DNA from: Paraburkholderia ferrariae NBRC 106233
GTDB lineage: Bacteria > Pseudomonadota > Gammaproteobacteria > Burkholderiales > Burkholderiaceae
Reading direction: 5' to 3'
Length of the DNA stretch: 64,000 nt
Assembly: GCF_000685035.1 (NCBI RefSeq)
Contig: NZ_BAYB01000011.1
Location: 186,001 to 250,000, forward strand
Within the stretch, counting starts at the first letter, position 1. Each line of letters opens with the position of its first letter. Shown one piece after another: positions 47,608 to 57,956 of the stretch. Made by a program: the position numbers and the translations under genes. The notes under the pieces are model-generated. The model made no database searches. It had not been told where the DNA came from and was given only the letters and a program-made list of their open reading frames with translations.

Positions 47608-47763
47608 TGCACTGAGCTATTGCGGCGCGTCATTCCGGTGGCCGCCCGGGCCCACGCGCCGCCGCAGGGCGTGGGCTAGAATAGCGGCCAGACCGTCACG
47701 CGGAAGGCGCGTGCACAGCGTACCCGCCGCTACTGCCCGCCAAGCCCCTAACTGGAGTCGATC

Positions 47764-49020
47764 ATGCCGTATCAGCACATCAAGGTCCCGACGGAGGGTG
47801 ACAAGATCACCGTCAACGCGGATTTCTCGCTCAACGTCTCCGATCAGCCGATCATCCCGTATATCGAAGGCGACGGCACGGGCATCGATATCACGCCCGT
47901 GATGATCAAGGTGGTCGATGCGGCGGTCGAGAAGGCATACGGCGGCAAGCGCAAGCTTCACTGGATGGAAATCTATGCGGGCGAGAAGGCTACGCGCGTG
48001 TACGGCCCCGATGTCTGGCTGCCCGAAGAAACGCTCGAAGTGGTGAAGGAGTACGTTGTCTCGATCAAGGGGCCGCTCACGACGCCGGTGGGCGGTGGCA
48101 TCCGCTCGCTCAACGTGGCGCTGCGACAGCAACTCGACCTCTACGTGTGCCTGCGCCCGGTGCAGTATTTCAAGGGCGTGCCTTCACCGGTGCGTGCGCC
48201 GGAGAAGGTCAACATGGTGATCTTCCGCGAGAACTCCGAGGACATCTACGCGGGCATCGAGTGGCCGGCCGAATCGGAAGGCGCGAAGAAGATCATCAAG
48301 TTCCTGCGCGACGAGATGGGCGTTGCGAAGATCCGCTTTCCGGAGTCGTCGGGTATCGGCATCAAGCCGGTCTCGCGCGAAGGCACCGACCGTCTCGTGC
48401 GCAAGGCGATCCAGTATGCGATCGATAACGACCGCCGCTCGGTGACGCTCGTGCACAAGGGCAACATCATGAAGTTCACCGAAGGCGCGTTCCGCGACTA
48501 TGGCTATGCGCTCGCGCAGCGCGAGTTCGGTGCGCAACTGATCGACGACGGTCCGTGGATGAAGTTCAAGAATCCGAAGACCGGCAGCGACATCGTCATC
48601 AAGGACGTGATTGCCGATGCGTTCCTCCAGCAGATCCTGCTGCGCCCCGCCGAATACGACGTGATCGCCACGCTGAACCTGAACGGCGACTACATTTCCG
48701 ACGCACTCGCCGCACAGGTGGGCGGCATCGGCATCGCCCCGGGCGCGAACCTCTCCGATTCCGTGGCGATGTTCGAGGCGACCCACGGCACGGCGCCGAA
48801 GTACGCGGGCAAGGACTACGTCAATCCGGGCTCCGAAATTCTCTCGGCCGAAATGATGCTGCGTCACCTCGGCTGGATCGAGGCGGCCGATCTCATCATC
48901 GCTTCGATGGAGAAGTCGATTCTGCAGAAGCGCGTGACGTACGACTTCGCTCGCCTGATGGAAGGCGCGACCCAGGTGTCGTGCTCGGCATTCGGGCAGG
49001 TGATGATCGAGAATATGTAA
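47764..49020 (+). CDS. icd: Isocitrate dehydrogenase (NADP)
   Basis: This TCA-cycle enzyme decarboxylates isocitrate to 2-oxoglutarate with NADP. The 418 residues follow the E. coli type. Isocitrate-binding residues are visible as Ser115, Asn117 and Arg121 in [13 protein letters not shown], Arg131 and Arg155. Ser115 is the site phosphorylated by AceK in E. coli. The end [21 protein letters not shown] is typical. The start has GGAG upstream (ACTGGAGTCGATC). It ends in a terminator at 49043. An AT-rich palindrome about 160 bases upstream may regulate it. Confidence 0.97.
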   Translation: MPYQHIKVPTEGDKITVNADFSLNVSDQPIIPYIEGDGTGIDITPVMIKVVDAAVEKAYGGKRKLHWMEIYAGEKATRVYGPDVWLPEETLEVVKEYVVSIKGPLTTPVGGGIRSLNVALRQQLDLYVCLRPVQYFKGVPSPVRAPEKVNMVIFRENSEDIYAGIEWPAESEGAKKIIKFLRDEMGVAKIRFPESSGIGIKPVSREGTDRLVRKAIQYAIDNDRRSVTLVHKGNIMKFTEGAFRDYGYALAQREFGAQLIDDGPWMKFKNPKTGSDIVIKDVIADAFLQQILLRPAEYDVIATLNLNGDYISDALAAQVGGIGIAPGANLSDSVAMFEATHGTAPKYAGKDYVNPGSEILSAEMMLRHLGWIEAADLIIASMEKSILQKRVTYDFARLMEGATQVSCSAFGQVMIENM

Positions 49021-49042
49021 GCTGGGATCTGGAATTCCCGCA

Positions 49043-49078
49043 AACCCCGGTGGGCACCGAGTGTCGCCGGGGTTTTTT
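49043..49078 (+). terminator. icd: Rho-independent terminator of icd
   Basis: Stem aaccccgg 49043-49050 / ccggggtt 49067-49074, followed by T6. It separates icd from the convergent immunity gene. Confidence 0.88.
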
Positions 49079-49122
49079 GTTTTTGCGTTTTTTTGAGGGG
49101 CGTGGATGCGGGGGAAGGTGAG

Positions 49123-49416
49123 CTAGTCGCTCAGAATGCGCTTCAATTCTTCAAAAAAAGAGACCGTTGTGTAACCCCATGAGACAGGGGAAAAATTAAA
49201 TCCGTAAAGATCGTAGAATTCCTTGTCCAGATTTTCTCCGGCCTCGTTTTTAAATCTTTCAATCTCATTCAGTATCTTCACGATCTCACTGGGTGAGCTA
49301 TCTCTCTTGAAGCAGGAGACAACTTCCTCCAGGGTTTCGCCCCAATAATCAGAATCCTGATTGAGATATGCTCCAAATAAAGTGTGAAATTGGGGGTAGG
49401 ATTTTTCGTTAATCAT
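49123..49416 (-). CDS. CdiI-type immunity protein
   Basis: This acidic protein of 97 residues has YPQFHTLFGAYLNQDSDYWG, then ETLEEVVSCFKRD and a C-terminal GYTTVSFFEELKRIL, a pattern I recognise from the CdiI_2 contact-dependent inhibition immunity family. Its ATG overlaps the toxin stop by four bases (ATGA at 49413-49416), so the pair is coupled and immunity follows toxin. G+C is about 41 % (hand count over 49141-49380), far below the neighbouring 65 %, which suggests horizontal origin. It should bind and block the RNase A-like toxin in the cytoplasm. The family call is by eye. Confidence 0.78.
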   Translation of the reverse strand: MINEKSYPQFHTLFGAYLNQDSDYWGETLEEVVSCFKRDSSPSEIVKILNEIERFKNEAGENLDKEFYDLYGFNFSPVSWGYTTVSFFEELKRILSD

Positions 49417-50249
49417 TTCAGTAAATATGACGTAAGAATATAATATGGCATTCCGTTGTATTTCTCATATTTGATGACGACCTGGACCGTACTCATATCT
49501 CTGATTTCTCCGGTTTCCTTGACGAGACCATATCCTACTTTCTTCCCAACGTCCTGATGCACGGCCAAGGGGTGCTTGGGATTTGACAGAGCCCAATTTT
49601 TAATCCGCGATCTATTGGACTCCATTACTTTGGAGATCGCCCATTCCGCATCCTGTAAGTTCCGAAACGATGACACGACATCTCTTTTCGGCTCCAGCCG
49701 CAACCTTTCCCGCAACTGTGCCTCGGTTCTCCCTGCATGCTTCAGGAGAGTGTGCCCACCCAGTCTGGGATTGAGAGCCTTGGCCTCATGCATCTCCAGA
49801 CTAATCCGGCCCATCGTAACCCGCGCCGCTCTTGCCGCCTTGATCGAACCGGCAAAACCGAACGGCACAGCAATATCGAGCGAGAGGCCGATGTTGTTTG
49901 CCATGTCGGGGCTGGCCCGCATGGCCTCTGCCAGCCTGGCCGTACCCTGCTGGGTCAGCGTGGCCGTATCCTTGCCCGTCCAGACCTGACGCACGGCCGC
50001 CGCCGCCGTATCCGAGCCATGCACGCCGAACACGATGCATCCCGCCTTGCTGACCATCGTGGGTTCCGGCACGATGCACAGCGCTGCGGCCCCAACCATT
50101 TCCAGCACGCCGCCGACAACTTGCAGGCCGCCCCACAATCGGTTGGAAAGCATCTCGGTCTGACTGATCGACGCGCGAGCCAGCACGGCAGCCAGTTGCG
50201 GAGCGCTCAGCACCACACGCACGTCGTCCGAATCCTCTTCATGGGCCAT
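49413..50249 (-). CDS. Polymorphic toxin with C-terminal RNase A-like (CdiA-CT) domain
   Basis: This candidate antibacterial toxin has 278 residues. The N-terminal half (1-150) has glycine-rich hydrophobic stretches (GGLQVVGGVLEMVGAAALCIV, shown in part; IGLSLDIAVPFGFAGSIKAA) that could insert in or cross a membrane. The C-terminal domain (164-278) runs from GGHTLLKHAGRTEAQLRERL to YNGMPYYILTSYLLK. I recognise this as the bacterial RNase A-like CdiA-CT fold; His171, Arg182, Thr273 and Tyr275 match the spacing I remember for its active site. It is far too short for a CdiA and has no export signal I can see, so delivery might be by type VI secretion. I start at ATG 50249 with AGGGGAAA upstream. 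Confidence 0.8.
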   Translation of the reverse strand: MAHEEDSDDVRVVLSAPQLAAVLARASISQTEMLSNRLWGGLQVVGGVLEMVGAAALCIVPEPTMVSKAGCIVFGVHGSDTAAAAVRQVWTGKDTATLTQQGTARLAEAMRASPDMANNIGLSLDIAVPFGFAGSIKAARAARVTMGRISLEMHEAKALNPRLGGHTLLKHAGRTEAQLRERLRLEPKRDVVSSFRNLQDAEWAISKVMESNRSRIKNWALSNPKHPLAVHQDVGKKVGYGLVKETGEIRDMSTVQVVIKYEKYNGMPYYILTSYLLK

Positions 50250-50584
50250 ACGAATATTTCCCCTGTGATTGCGCGGCTCGATCACGCTAGCGAGACACAG
50301 AGGGGGATGGAATGGGCGATGGATGATTTTTTGGTTTCCTGCACGTCTCCTTTGCCCAATCTCATATCCAGGGGCTAACGCTGCCGCTGTACGTCTGACA
50401 GATTGCTGAGATCCACCGGGATTTTCTTTTGGCTTTCTCGAATGAACAGATAATTCGGACTGCGATATAAAAAGAAGGCTTTTCACGCTCCCCCAATTTT
50501 TGCCCCGCACCGCTTACGACCGCAGATGCCTTACGCTATGATGGCCGTGTGTATCCATCGCGCATCCGGCCACTCGCTTCCCGA
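50250..50584. other. Intergenic region between toxin and copper module
   Basis: 335 bases between the divergent toxin and Cys-rich protein genes. The toxin frame stays open upstream to 50510, but that extension is low-quality and lacks a start with a ribosome binding site. No insertion-sequence end, att site or tRNA was recognised. Confidence 0.5.
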
Positions 50585-50944
50585 ATGATCGCCGTCCTTC
50601 GTCTGCTGATAATGTTTGCCTTTGCGCTCCTCGCCATGCGCGGAGTGGCCGCGTGCGAAACCGGAACCGAAGCCCAGACCGTTCCGCAGGCAGCGCAGGG
50701 TGTACACGCTAGCGCTCAAGCCACCGCTCAAGCCAGCACAATGGCCTTGACCACTCGCGCCCGGTACCCGTCCGATTGCCACGCGGGCTGCTGTGCCGCG
50801 AGCTGCGCCATTCACTGCGGCCTGCCTCTTGCCGCATCGGGTTTCGTTGCCGGCTCGCCGGGCAATGCCGAACCTGCCGCATCGCCTCAACGTTTGCTCG
50901 CGGGTATTACGCACGCACCGCCACTGCCTCCGCCGATCGTCTGA
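50585..50944 (+). CDS. Small exported Cys/His-rich protein upstream of copper oxidase
   Basis: This protein of 119 residues has a signal peptide (MIAVLRLLIMFAFALLAMRG, cleavage near VAAC). A cluster DCHAGCCAASCAIHCG follows, with five Cys and two His in 16 residues, then a Pro-rich end. That cluster suggests metal binding, and the position 145 bases before a multicopper oxidase suggests copper. It might play the part CopL plays before copAB in Xanthomonas, but I cannot show homology. I use ATG 50585; GTG 50549 would add 12 residues before the signal peptide. The VAAC could also be read as a lipobox, so a lipoprotein is possible. Confidence 0.6.
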   Translation: MIAVLRLLIMFAFALLAMRGVAACETGTEAQTVPQAAQGVHASAQATAQASTMALTTRARYPSDCHAGCCAASCAIHCGLPLAASGFVAGSPGNAEPAASPQRLLAGITHAPPLPPPIV

Positions 50945-51089
50945 CGCACTCGCGGCCGCGCCTGTTGCGCGGCCGGTGTCATTCACCTCCGGTTTCGCGC
51001 TGGACGCGATCCAGCGGAACCGTCGATCGTGCACGCGGCACGCAGGCTTCGTCGTGCCGCGCCAAAGAGTCTGATTCGGGATATCGACG

Positions 51090-52712
51090 ATGCAAAGAAG
51101 AGCTTTCCTGTCCGGCGCCCTCGGCGCCGCCCTTGCTTCGCTATACGCGCGCACTTCATTCGCGCAAAGCGACAGCCACACGATGCACATGGCGCCCGGT
51201 CCGGCCGGCATGTCCGACGCGCGCGCGATGCCGGGCGGCACGATGCCGGCGCCCGCGCCGCTCGCTGCCGCCGATGCGCTCACGACCGGCGCGCCGCTCC
51301 CCACCTTGCGCACGCTGGCCAACGAATCCCGCGAACCGGGCCGCTTCCGCGCGACGCTCGTAGCGCAGGCCGTGCCGCGCCCCTTGCTGCCGGGGCAGTC
51401 CGACACGCCGTTCTGGCAATACGACGCGGGGACGGGCACGCCCGATCTCGGCGCGCCGGTTATCGGTCCGCTAATCGAGGTGCGCGAGGGCGACACCGTC
51501 GAGATCCGCTTCGTGAACCGCCTCGCGCAGCCCTCCACGATTCACTGGCATGGCCTGCCCGTGCCGCCCGATCAAGACGGCAATCCCGCCGATCCCATTG
51601 CACCCGGCGCCGGGCGTCTCTATCGCTTCACCTTGCCCGCGGGCAGCGCGGGCACCTACTGGTATCACCCGCATCCGCACATGCTCACGGCGGAGCAGGT
51701 GTTTCGCGGGCTGGCGGGCCCGATCGTCGTACGCGCCGCGGACGATCCGCTTGCCGCCTGGCCCGAGCGTCATCTCTTCGTGACGGACCTGAAGCTCGCC
51801 GCCGACGGCACGATCGCGCCGAACAGCATGATGGACTGGATGAATGGCCGCGAAGGCCAGTTCTTGCTGCTGAACGGCGCGCTGCGTCCGCAGATCGACG
51901 TGACGCGCGACGAACGCTGGCGCGTATGGAACGCGTGCAATGCGCGCTATTTGCTGCTCGCGTTCGACGATGGGCGTTCGTTCGCCCAGGTCGGCACCGA
52001 CGGCGGCTTGCTTGCTGCGCCGCGCGGCAACGTCACGTCGCTGCTGCTCGCGCCGGGCGAGCGCGCCGAGCTGATCGTGGCCGCCGGCGCGCTGCCTTCG
52101 CGCGCGCGGCTCGTCGCTGCGCAATACGACCGCCGCAAGATGGCGATGATGGGCGGCAGCCTGCCGGCCGAGCCCACCCGGGCGCTTGCCGATGTGCGTT
52201 TTGCATCGGGCGCCGCTGCGCCAGGCGCCGCCGGCACGCCCCCCGCGCTGCCCGCGCAGTTGCGTGCGATCGCACCCCTCTCGCCGTTTCGGGCGCGGCA
52301 ATCGGTCGTATTCAGCGAGGCCATGGACATGAAGGCAATGCACCAACCGGGTGCGTCCGCACTATCGATGCCCCGCGGAATGCAGTTCATGGTGAACGGG
52401 GCGACCTACGAGCCGGGCCGCGTGACGCTGACGAGCCGCCGTGGCGAAGTCGAACAGTGGTCGATCGAAAACCGCACGGACATGGATCATCCGTTTCATC
52501 TGCACGGCACGCAGTTTCAGGTGCTGGCGCGGGAGCGGGGCGGCAGGCACGTGGCCGCGTCGTATCTGGCCTGGCGCGACACCGTGAACGTGGAGCCCGG
52601 CGAAACGGTGCATATCGCCACGATCCAGCGTGAAGCGGGGGAGCGCATGTTCCATTGCCACATCCTCGAGCACGAGGACCTCGGCATGATGGGGACATTA
52701 CGCGTGGTGTGA
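51090..52712 (+). CDS. Multicopper oxidase (CopA/CueO-like), Tat-exported
   Basis: This periplasmic multicopper oxidase of 540 residues probably oxidises Cu(I) or phenolics. The signal is twin-arginine type (MQRRAFLSGALGAALAS, ending TSFAQ). All four copper-binding motifs are present: HWHG (152-155), HPHPH (193-197), HPFHLHG (467-473) and HCHILEHEDLGMM (522-534). The last contains the type 1 Cys523. Met/His-rich stretches (32-52, and AMDMKAMHQPG near 420) are typical of copper tolerance oxidases. The upstream small Cys/His protein is on the same strand. No CopB, CopRS or P-type ATPase gene is adjacent. Confidence 0.93.
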   Translation: MQRRAFLSGALGAALASLYARTSFAQSDSHTMHMAPGPAGMSDARAMPGGTMPAPAPLAAADALTTGAPLPTLRTLANESREPGRFRATLVAQAVPRPLLPGQSDTPFWQYDAGTGTPDLGAPVIGPLIEVREGDTVEIRFVNRLAQPSTIHWHGLPVPPDQDGNPADPIAPGAGRLYRFTLPAGSAGTYWYHPHPHMLTAEQVFRGLAGPIVVRAADDPLAAWPERHLFVTDLKLAADGTIAPNSMMDWMNGREGQFLLLNGALRPQIDVTRDERWRVWNACNARYLLLAFDDGRSFAQVGTDGGLLAAPRGNVTSLLLAPGERAELIVAAGALPSRARLVAAQYDRRKMAMMGGSLPAEPTRALADVRFASGAAAPGAAGTPPALPAQLRAIAPLSPFRARQSVVFSEAMDMKAMHQPGASALSMPRGMQFMVNGATYEPGRVTLTSRRGEVEQWSIENRTDMDHPFHLHGTQFQVLARERGGRHVAASYLAWRDTVNVEPGETVHIATIQREAGERMFHCHILEHEDLGMMGTLRVV

Positions 52713-52742
52713 TCCGGCGCAGGATCGCGAAAGGAGCGTCAC

Positions 52743-52772
52743 AAAAAAGAAACCCGGCCTGAGCCGGGTTTC
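52743..52772 (-). terminator. Rho-independent terminator of cspA
   Basis: Perfect arms gaaacccggc 52749-52758 / gccgggtttc 52763-52772 with a CTGA loop; on the minus strand it is followed by a T-rich run. It also lies after the multicopper oxidase gene. Confidence 0.87.
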
Positions 52773-52794
52773 CAAGGTACGGGTACCGAACAGA

Positions 52795-53001
52795 TCAGGC
52801 TGCTGCCTGAATGTTCGATGCCTGTTTGCCCTTCGGGCCTTGCACGACCTCGAAGCTCACCTTCTGACCTTCTTTGAGGGTCTTGAAGCCATTCATCTGG
52901 ATGGCCGAGAAGTGAGCGAACAGATCCTCACCGCCTTCGTCCGGCGTAATGAATCCGAAACCCTTCGCGTCGTTGAACCACTTGACCGTACCGGTTGCCA
53001 T
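52795..53001 (-). CDS. cspA: Cold-shock protein (CspA family)
   Basis: This small RNA-binding protein of 68 residues is a single OB-fold cold-shock domain. RNP1 (KGFGFITP) and RNP2 (DLFAHFSAI) motifs are intact, and the N-terminus [14 protein letters not shown] is standard. It acts as an RNA chaperone. The gene lies divergent from clpS across a long AT-rich region, an arrangement familiar in Burkholderia. The large upstream region may contain a cold-responsive leader. Paralogs are normally several; which one this is cannot be told, so the symbol is used for the family. Confidence 0.95.
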   Translation of the reverse strand: MATGTVKWFNDAKGFGFITPDEGGEDLFAHFSAIQMNGFKTLKEGQKVSFEVVQGPKGKQASNIQAAA

Positions 53002-53651
53002 ACCTACTTCCCCTGTAACTCATGTCACTACCACGAGCAGTTCGAAAAGCTTAACGATCGCTTACCGCGACCGCCCCCTCCTCACAAGCTCACCAACGGC
53101 ATTTTTTCGAGTTTGAGTCAGTTGAAAAAAGTGCCAGCTTGATTGTTGAGGCTCTTTATTCCGTTGTCAAGAGCATTTTTAGAAGCACTCCAACGCGTTG
53201 TAAAGAGCGCATTTCCAGGGTTTTTACCGCTTTTCTTGCGCGTCGCACGGAGGCGAGCGACGCATCTTGAAAAGTCGCATAATCGACGCACATGGGAAGC
53301 ACGGCAGCGCGCGCTTGCATCGATTTCGTACTTTACGTGCGGACTCCGACAGTAGCGATCAACCGCGCGGCGCATGTTGTGCGATACTGATTTCAACGCT
53401 GGCGCGAAAGCTGCTCGAAGCAACCAAAGCAGGTATGAAGCAACGGATCAGTCAACCGGTCCGGCCGTCGTCCTGGTAGTCATTCGCGCAGTAGCAGCAG
53501 GAGTAACGAGGCAGATCAAGGCCGGCCCCGCACGGCCGGTAGTGGCTGGACGGGGCGCGGCGTGCATGGCGATTGCGAGAGCGGGTTCACCGTCCGTCCG
53601 GTCGGGTTTCGGCAGGATTGCGGGCCTGTCCGAGTTGTTTAGAATGGGTGT
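53002..53651. other. Divergent region cspA / clpS
   Basis: 650 bases, AT-richer near cspA (53040-53220). A long untranslated leader is usual for cold-shock genes, and the related stretches ttgtcaagagca and ttgtaaagagcg (about 53165 and 53200) may be part of it. The clpS-proximal part holds the promoter at 53618. No reliable gene was seen; frames here (for example 53118-53423 minus) look random. Confidence 0.5.
53618..53645 (+). promoter_or_regulatory. clpS: Promoter of clpS-clpA
   Basis: TTGCGG (53618-53623), 16 bases, TAGAAT (53640-53645). The -10 box ends 6 bases before the clpS ATG, so transcription should begin at or next to the start codon. Confidence 0.55.
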
Positions 53652-53962
53652 ATGGCGATTATCCCGGACAAGCAGGACTCAACCATACTGGAGCGGCAGG
53701 AACAGAAGGTAAAACCGCCCTCCATGTACAAGGTCGTGCTGATGAATGACGACTACACGCCGATGGAATTCGTCGTGATGGTCGTGCAGGAATATTTCAA
53801 CAAGGACCGCGAGACCGCAACACAGATCATGTTGAAGGTTCATCGCGAGGGCAGGGGTGTTTGTGGGGTCTATACGCGGGACATCGCGTCGACCAAAGTT
53901 GAGCAAGTCGTTACCCACGCACGGCAGGCCGGGCATCCGCTGCAGTGTGTGATGGAGGAAGC

Positions 53963-53966
<4 letters not shown>
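53652..53966 (+). CDS. clpS: ATP-dependent Clp protease adaptor ClpS
   Basis: ClpS is the N-end rule adaptor that hands substrates to ClpA. The 104 residues have a flexible N-terminal tail (about 1-22) and the core [21 protein letters not shown], which includes the Asn-Asp-Asp of the N-degron pocket. [19 protein letters not shown] and [13 protein letters not shown] complete the family pattern. There is no Shine-Dalgarno sequence before ATG 53652, and the -10 box is almost touching it; a leaderless mRNA is likely. The stop overlaps the clpA ATG (ATGA), so adaptor and ATPase are translated together. Confidence 0.95.
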
Positions 53967-56260
<2,294 letters not shown>

Positions 56261-56288
56261 GCGGTTCGTTTCCGCTTCATTCGAAGAG

Positions 56289-56327
56289 AAACGGCGCGGA
56301 CGTCACAGCCCGCGCCGTTTTGTTTTT
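56289..56327 (+). terminator. clpA: Rho-independent terminator of clpA
   Basis: Arms aaacggcgcgg (56289-56299) / ccgcgccgttt (56310-56320) around a 10-base loop, followed by TGTTTTT. It lies between clpA and the convergent dut gene. Confidence 0.9.
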
Positions 56328-56418
56328 ACGCCCCTCGCTAGCGGGAGAAGGCGTGCCGCTGGGGTTTATGCCGAGGTTCGTGGTGGCAACAGATAAAGAC
56401 CAGCCCGAAAGGCGAAGC

Positions 56419-56865
56419 TCAATGCTTGCCCGTGCTGCCGAAACCGCCGGCGCCGCGCTCGCTTGTTTCGAAGTCCTCGACAATATTGAACTGCGCCTGC
56501 ACGACCGGCACGATCACAAGCTGCGCGAGGCGCTCCAGCGGATTCAGCGTGAACGTGGTGTGGCCGCGGTTCCAGGTGGAGATCATCAGTTCTCCCTGGT
56601 AATCCGAATCGATGAGCCCGACCAGGTTGCCGAGCACGATGCCGTGCTTGTGGCCGAGGCCCGAGCGCGGCAGGATCAGCGCGGCGTAGCCGGGATCGGC
56701 CACGTGGATGGCGAGGCCCGTGGGCACGAGCTTCGTTTCGCCCGGTTCGAGCACGAGCGGCGCTTCGATGCAGGCGCGCAAGTCGAGGCCCGCGCTGCCC
56801 GGCGTCGCATACTGGGGCAACTGGTCGCGCATGCGCTCGTTCAGGATCTTGATGTCGATTTTCAT
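56419..56865 (-). CDS. dut: Deoxyuridine 5'-triphosphate nucleotidohydrolase
   Basis: dUTPase hydrolyses dUTP to dUMP, keeping uracil out of DNA and feeding thymidylate synthesis. The 148 residues contain all family motifs: [35 protein letters not shown] (seen in parts), [10 protein letters not shown] and the C-terminal GAGGFGSTG that closes over the active site. Start ATG 56865 ([12 protein letters not shown]) is the usual start. It is the last gene of a minus-strand run ribF-ileS-lspA-coaBC-LLM-dut; the usual coaBC-dut neighbours are separated here by the LLM gene. Confidence 0.96.
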   Translation of the reverse strand: MKIDIKILNERMRDQLPQYATPGSAGLDLRACIEAPLVLEPGETKLVPTGLAIHVADPGYAALILPRSGLGHKHGIVLGNLVGLIDSDYQGELMISTWNRGHTTFTLNPLERLAQLVIVPVVQAQFNIVEDFETSERGAGGFGSTGKH

Positions 56866-56875
56866 TGGCGAAAGA

Positions 56876-57883
56876 TCAGGGTTGGAAAGAGAGCTGGAAC
56901 GCCTGTGCCAGCAGTTCATAAGAACGCAGCCGCGCGGCATAGCTGCCGGCCACGGTGAGCACGATCAGTTCGTCGGCCGCGAAGCGTTCCTGCAGTGCGT
57001 ACAGGCGCTCCGTGACGCTTTCTGGCGTGCCGATAATGCTGCGCGGCTTTTCGCGATCGATCACGAGTTGCTCGCGCTCGCCGTATTCTTGCGCGAGGCC
57101 CTGCTCGACGCTCGGAACGGGCGCGTTCAGGCCCAGAGCCATCTGCACGCGGCGCAGATCGACGGCCTTTTCGAGCGCGGCGGCCTCCTGTTCGGTGTCC
57201 GCGCAGATCGCGAATACGGCGCAGGCCAGATACGGCTTCGCTTCGTGGCCCGGCTGGAAGCGCTCGCGGTAAGCGTTCGCCACCAGATGCCCGAAGTGCG
57301 CGTTGATGAAATGCGCGAACGAGAAGCGCAAGCCCAGTTGTGCGGCCAGCATGCCGCCGAAGTCGCTCGATCCGAGCACCCAGAGCTGCGGCCGCGTTTC
57401 GATTTGCGGCTGCAAGACCACGCCGCTCGCGACATTGTCTTTGGGCAGCGTGCCGTCCATCAGCCCAACGAGGTCCTGCACCTGTTGCGCAAAGAGTTCG
57501 CCGCGGTTGTAGTCCCCGGCGGCCACAGCCTGGGCCGTGCGCAGGTCGCCGCCCGGCGCGCGGCCGACACCGAGGTCGACGCGGTTCGGAAAGAGCGCTT
57601 CGAGCATGAGGAACTGCTCGGCGATCTTGAACGGGCTGTAGTAGGGCAGCATGATGCCGCCCGAGCCGATGCGGATGCGCTTCGTCACGCTGCCGAGGCG
57701 CGCGAGCATGACTTCGGGGCAGGGATTGCAGACGCCGAGCAGGCCGTGATGCTCGGCGCACCAGTAGCGCGTGTAGCCGAGGTCGTCGGCGAGTTGCGCG
57801 AGTTCGACAGTGGCGGCGATGGCATCGGCCGCCGTGTGCCCGGCAATCACGGGCGATTGGTCGAGTACGGAAAGTAGCGTCAT
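56876..57883 (-). CDS. LLM class flavin-dependent oxidoreductase
   Basis: This bacterial luciferase-like monooxygenase has 335 residues. [22 protein letters not shown] at the start, [22 protein letters not shown], and the long [17 protein letters not shown] are typical of the LLM group close to MsnO8-type proteins. It would use reduced FMN from a separate reductase; none is adjacent. The substrate is unknown. It lies between coaBC and dut with 10 bases to dut, so probably co-transcribed. CoaBC and FMN binding both relate to flavin-type chemistry, but a direct functional link is not evident. Confidence 0.88.
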   Translation of the reverse strand: MTLLSVLDQSPVIAGHTAADAIAATVELAQLADDLGYTRYWCAEHHGLLGVCNPCPEVMLARLGSVTKRIRIGSGGIMLPYYSPFKIAEQFLMLEALFPNRVDLGVGRAPGGDLRTAQAVAAGDYNRGELFAQQVQDLVGLMDGTLPKDNVASGVVLQPQIETRPQLWVLGSSDFGGMLAAQLGLRFSFAHFINAHFGHLVANAYRERFQPGHEAKPYLACAVFAICADTEQEAAALEKAVDLRRVQMALGLNAPVPSVEQGLAQEYGEREQLVIDREKPRSIIGTPESVTERLYALQERFAADELIVLTVAGSYAARLRSYELLAQAFQLSFQP

Positions 57884-57956
57884 GACGGCTCACCTTGCTT
57901 TCGTTCGCGACGCGCGCGGCCCGGGCCGTTGTGCTGGCCGATGGCGCGCTCGCGCG

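Noticed and set aside
49123..50249. Classical type II toxin-antitoxin module
   Set aside because: The toxin is long, with a hydrophobic N-terminal module and a CdiA-CT-like tip, and the partner resembles CdiI immunity proteins, so an interbacterial toxin/immunity pair fits better.
49413..50510. Toxin frame extended upstream to 50510
   Set aside because: The extra 87 codons are Arg/Pro/Gln-rich and lack a ribosome binding site; ATG 50249 has AGGGGAAA at good distance.
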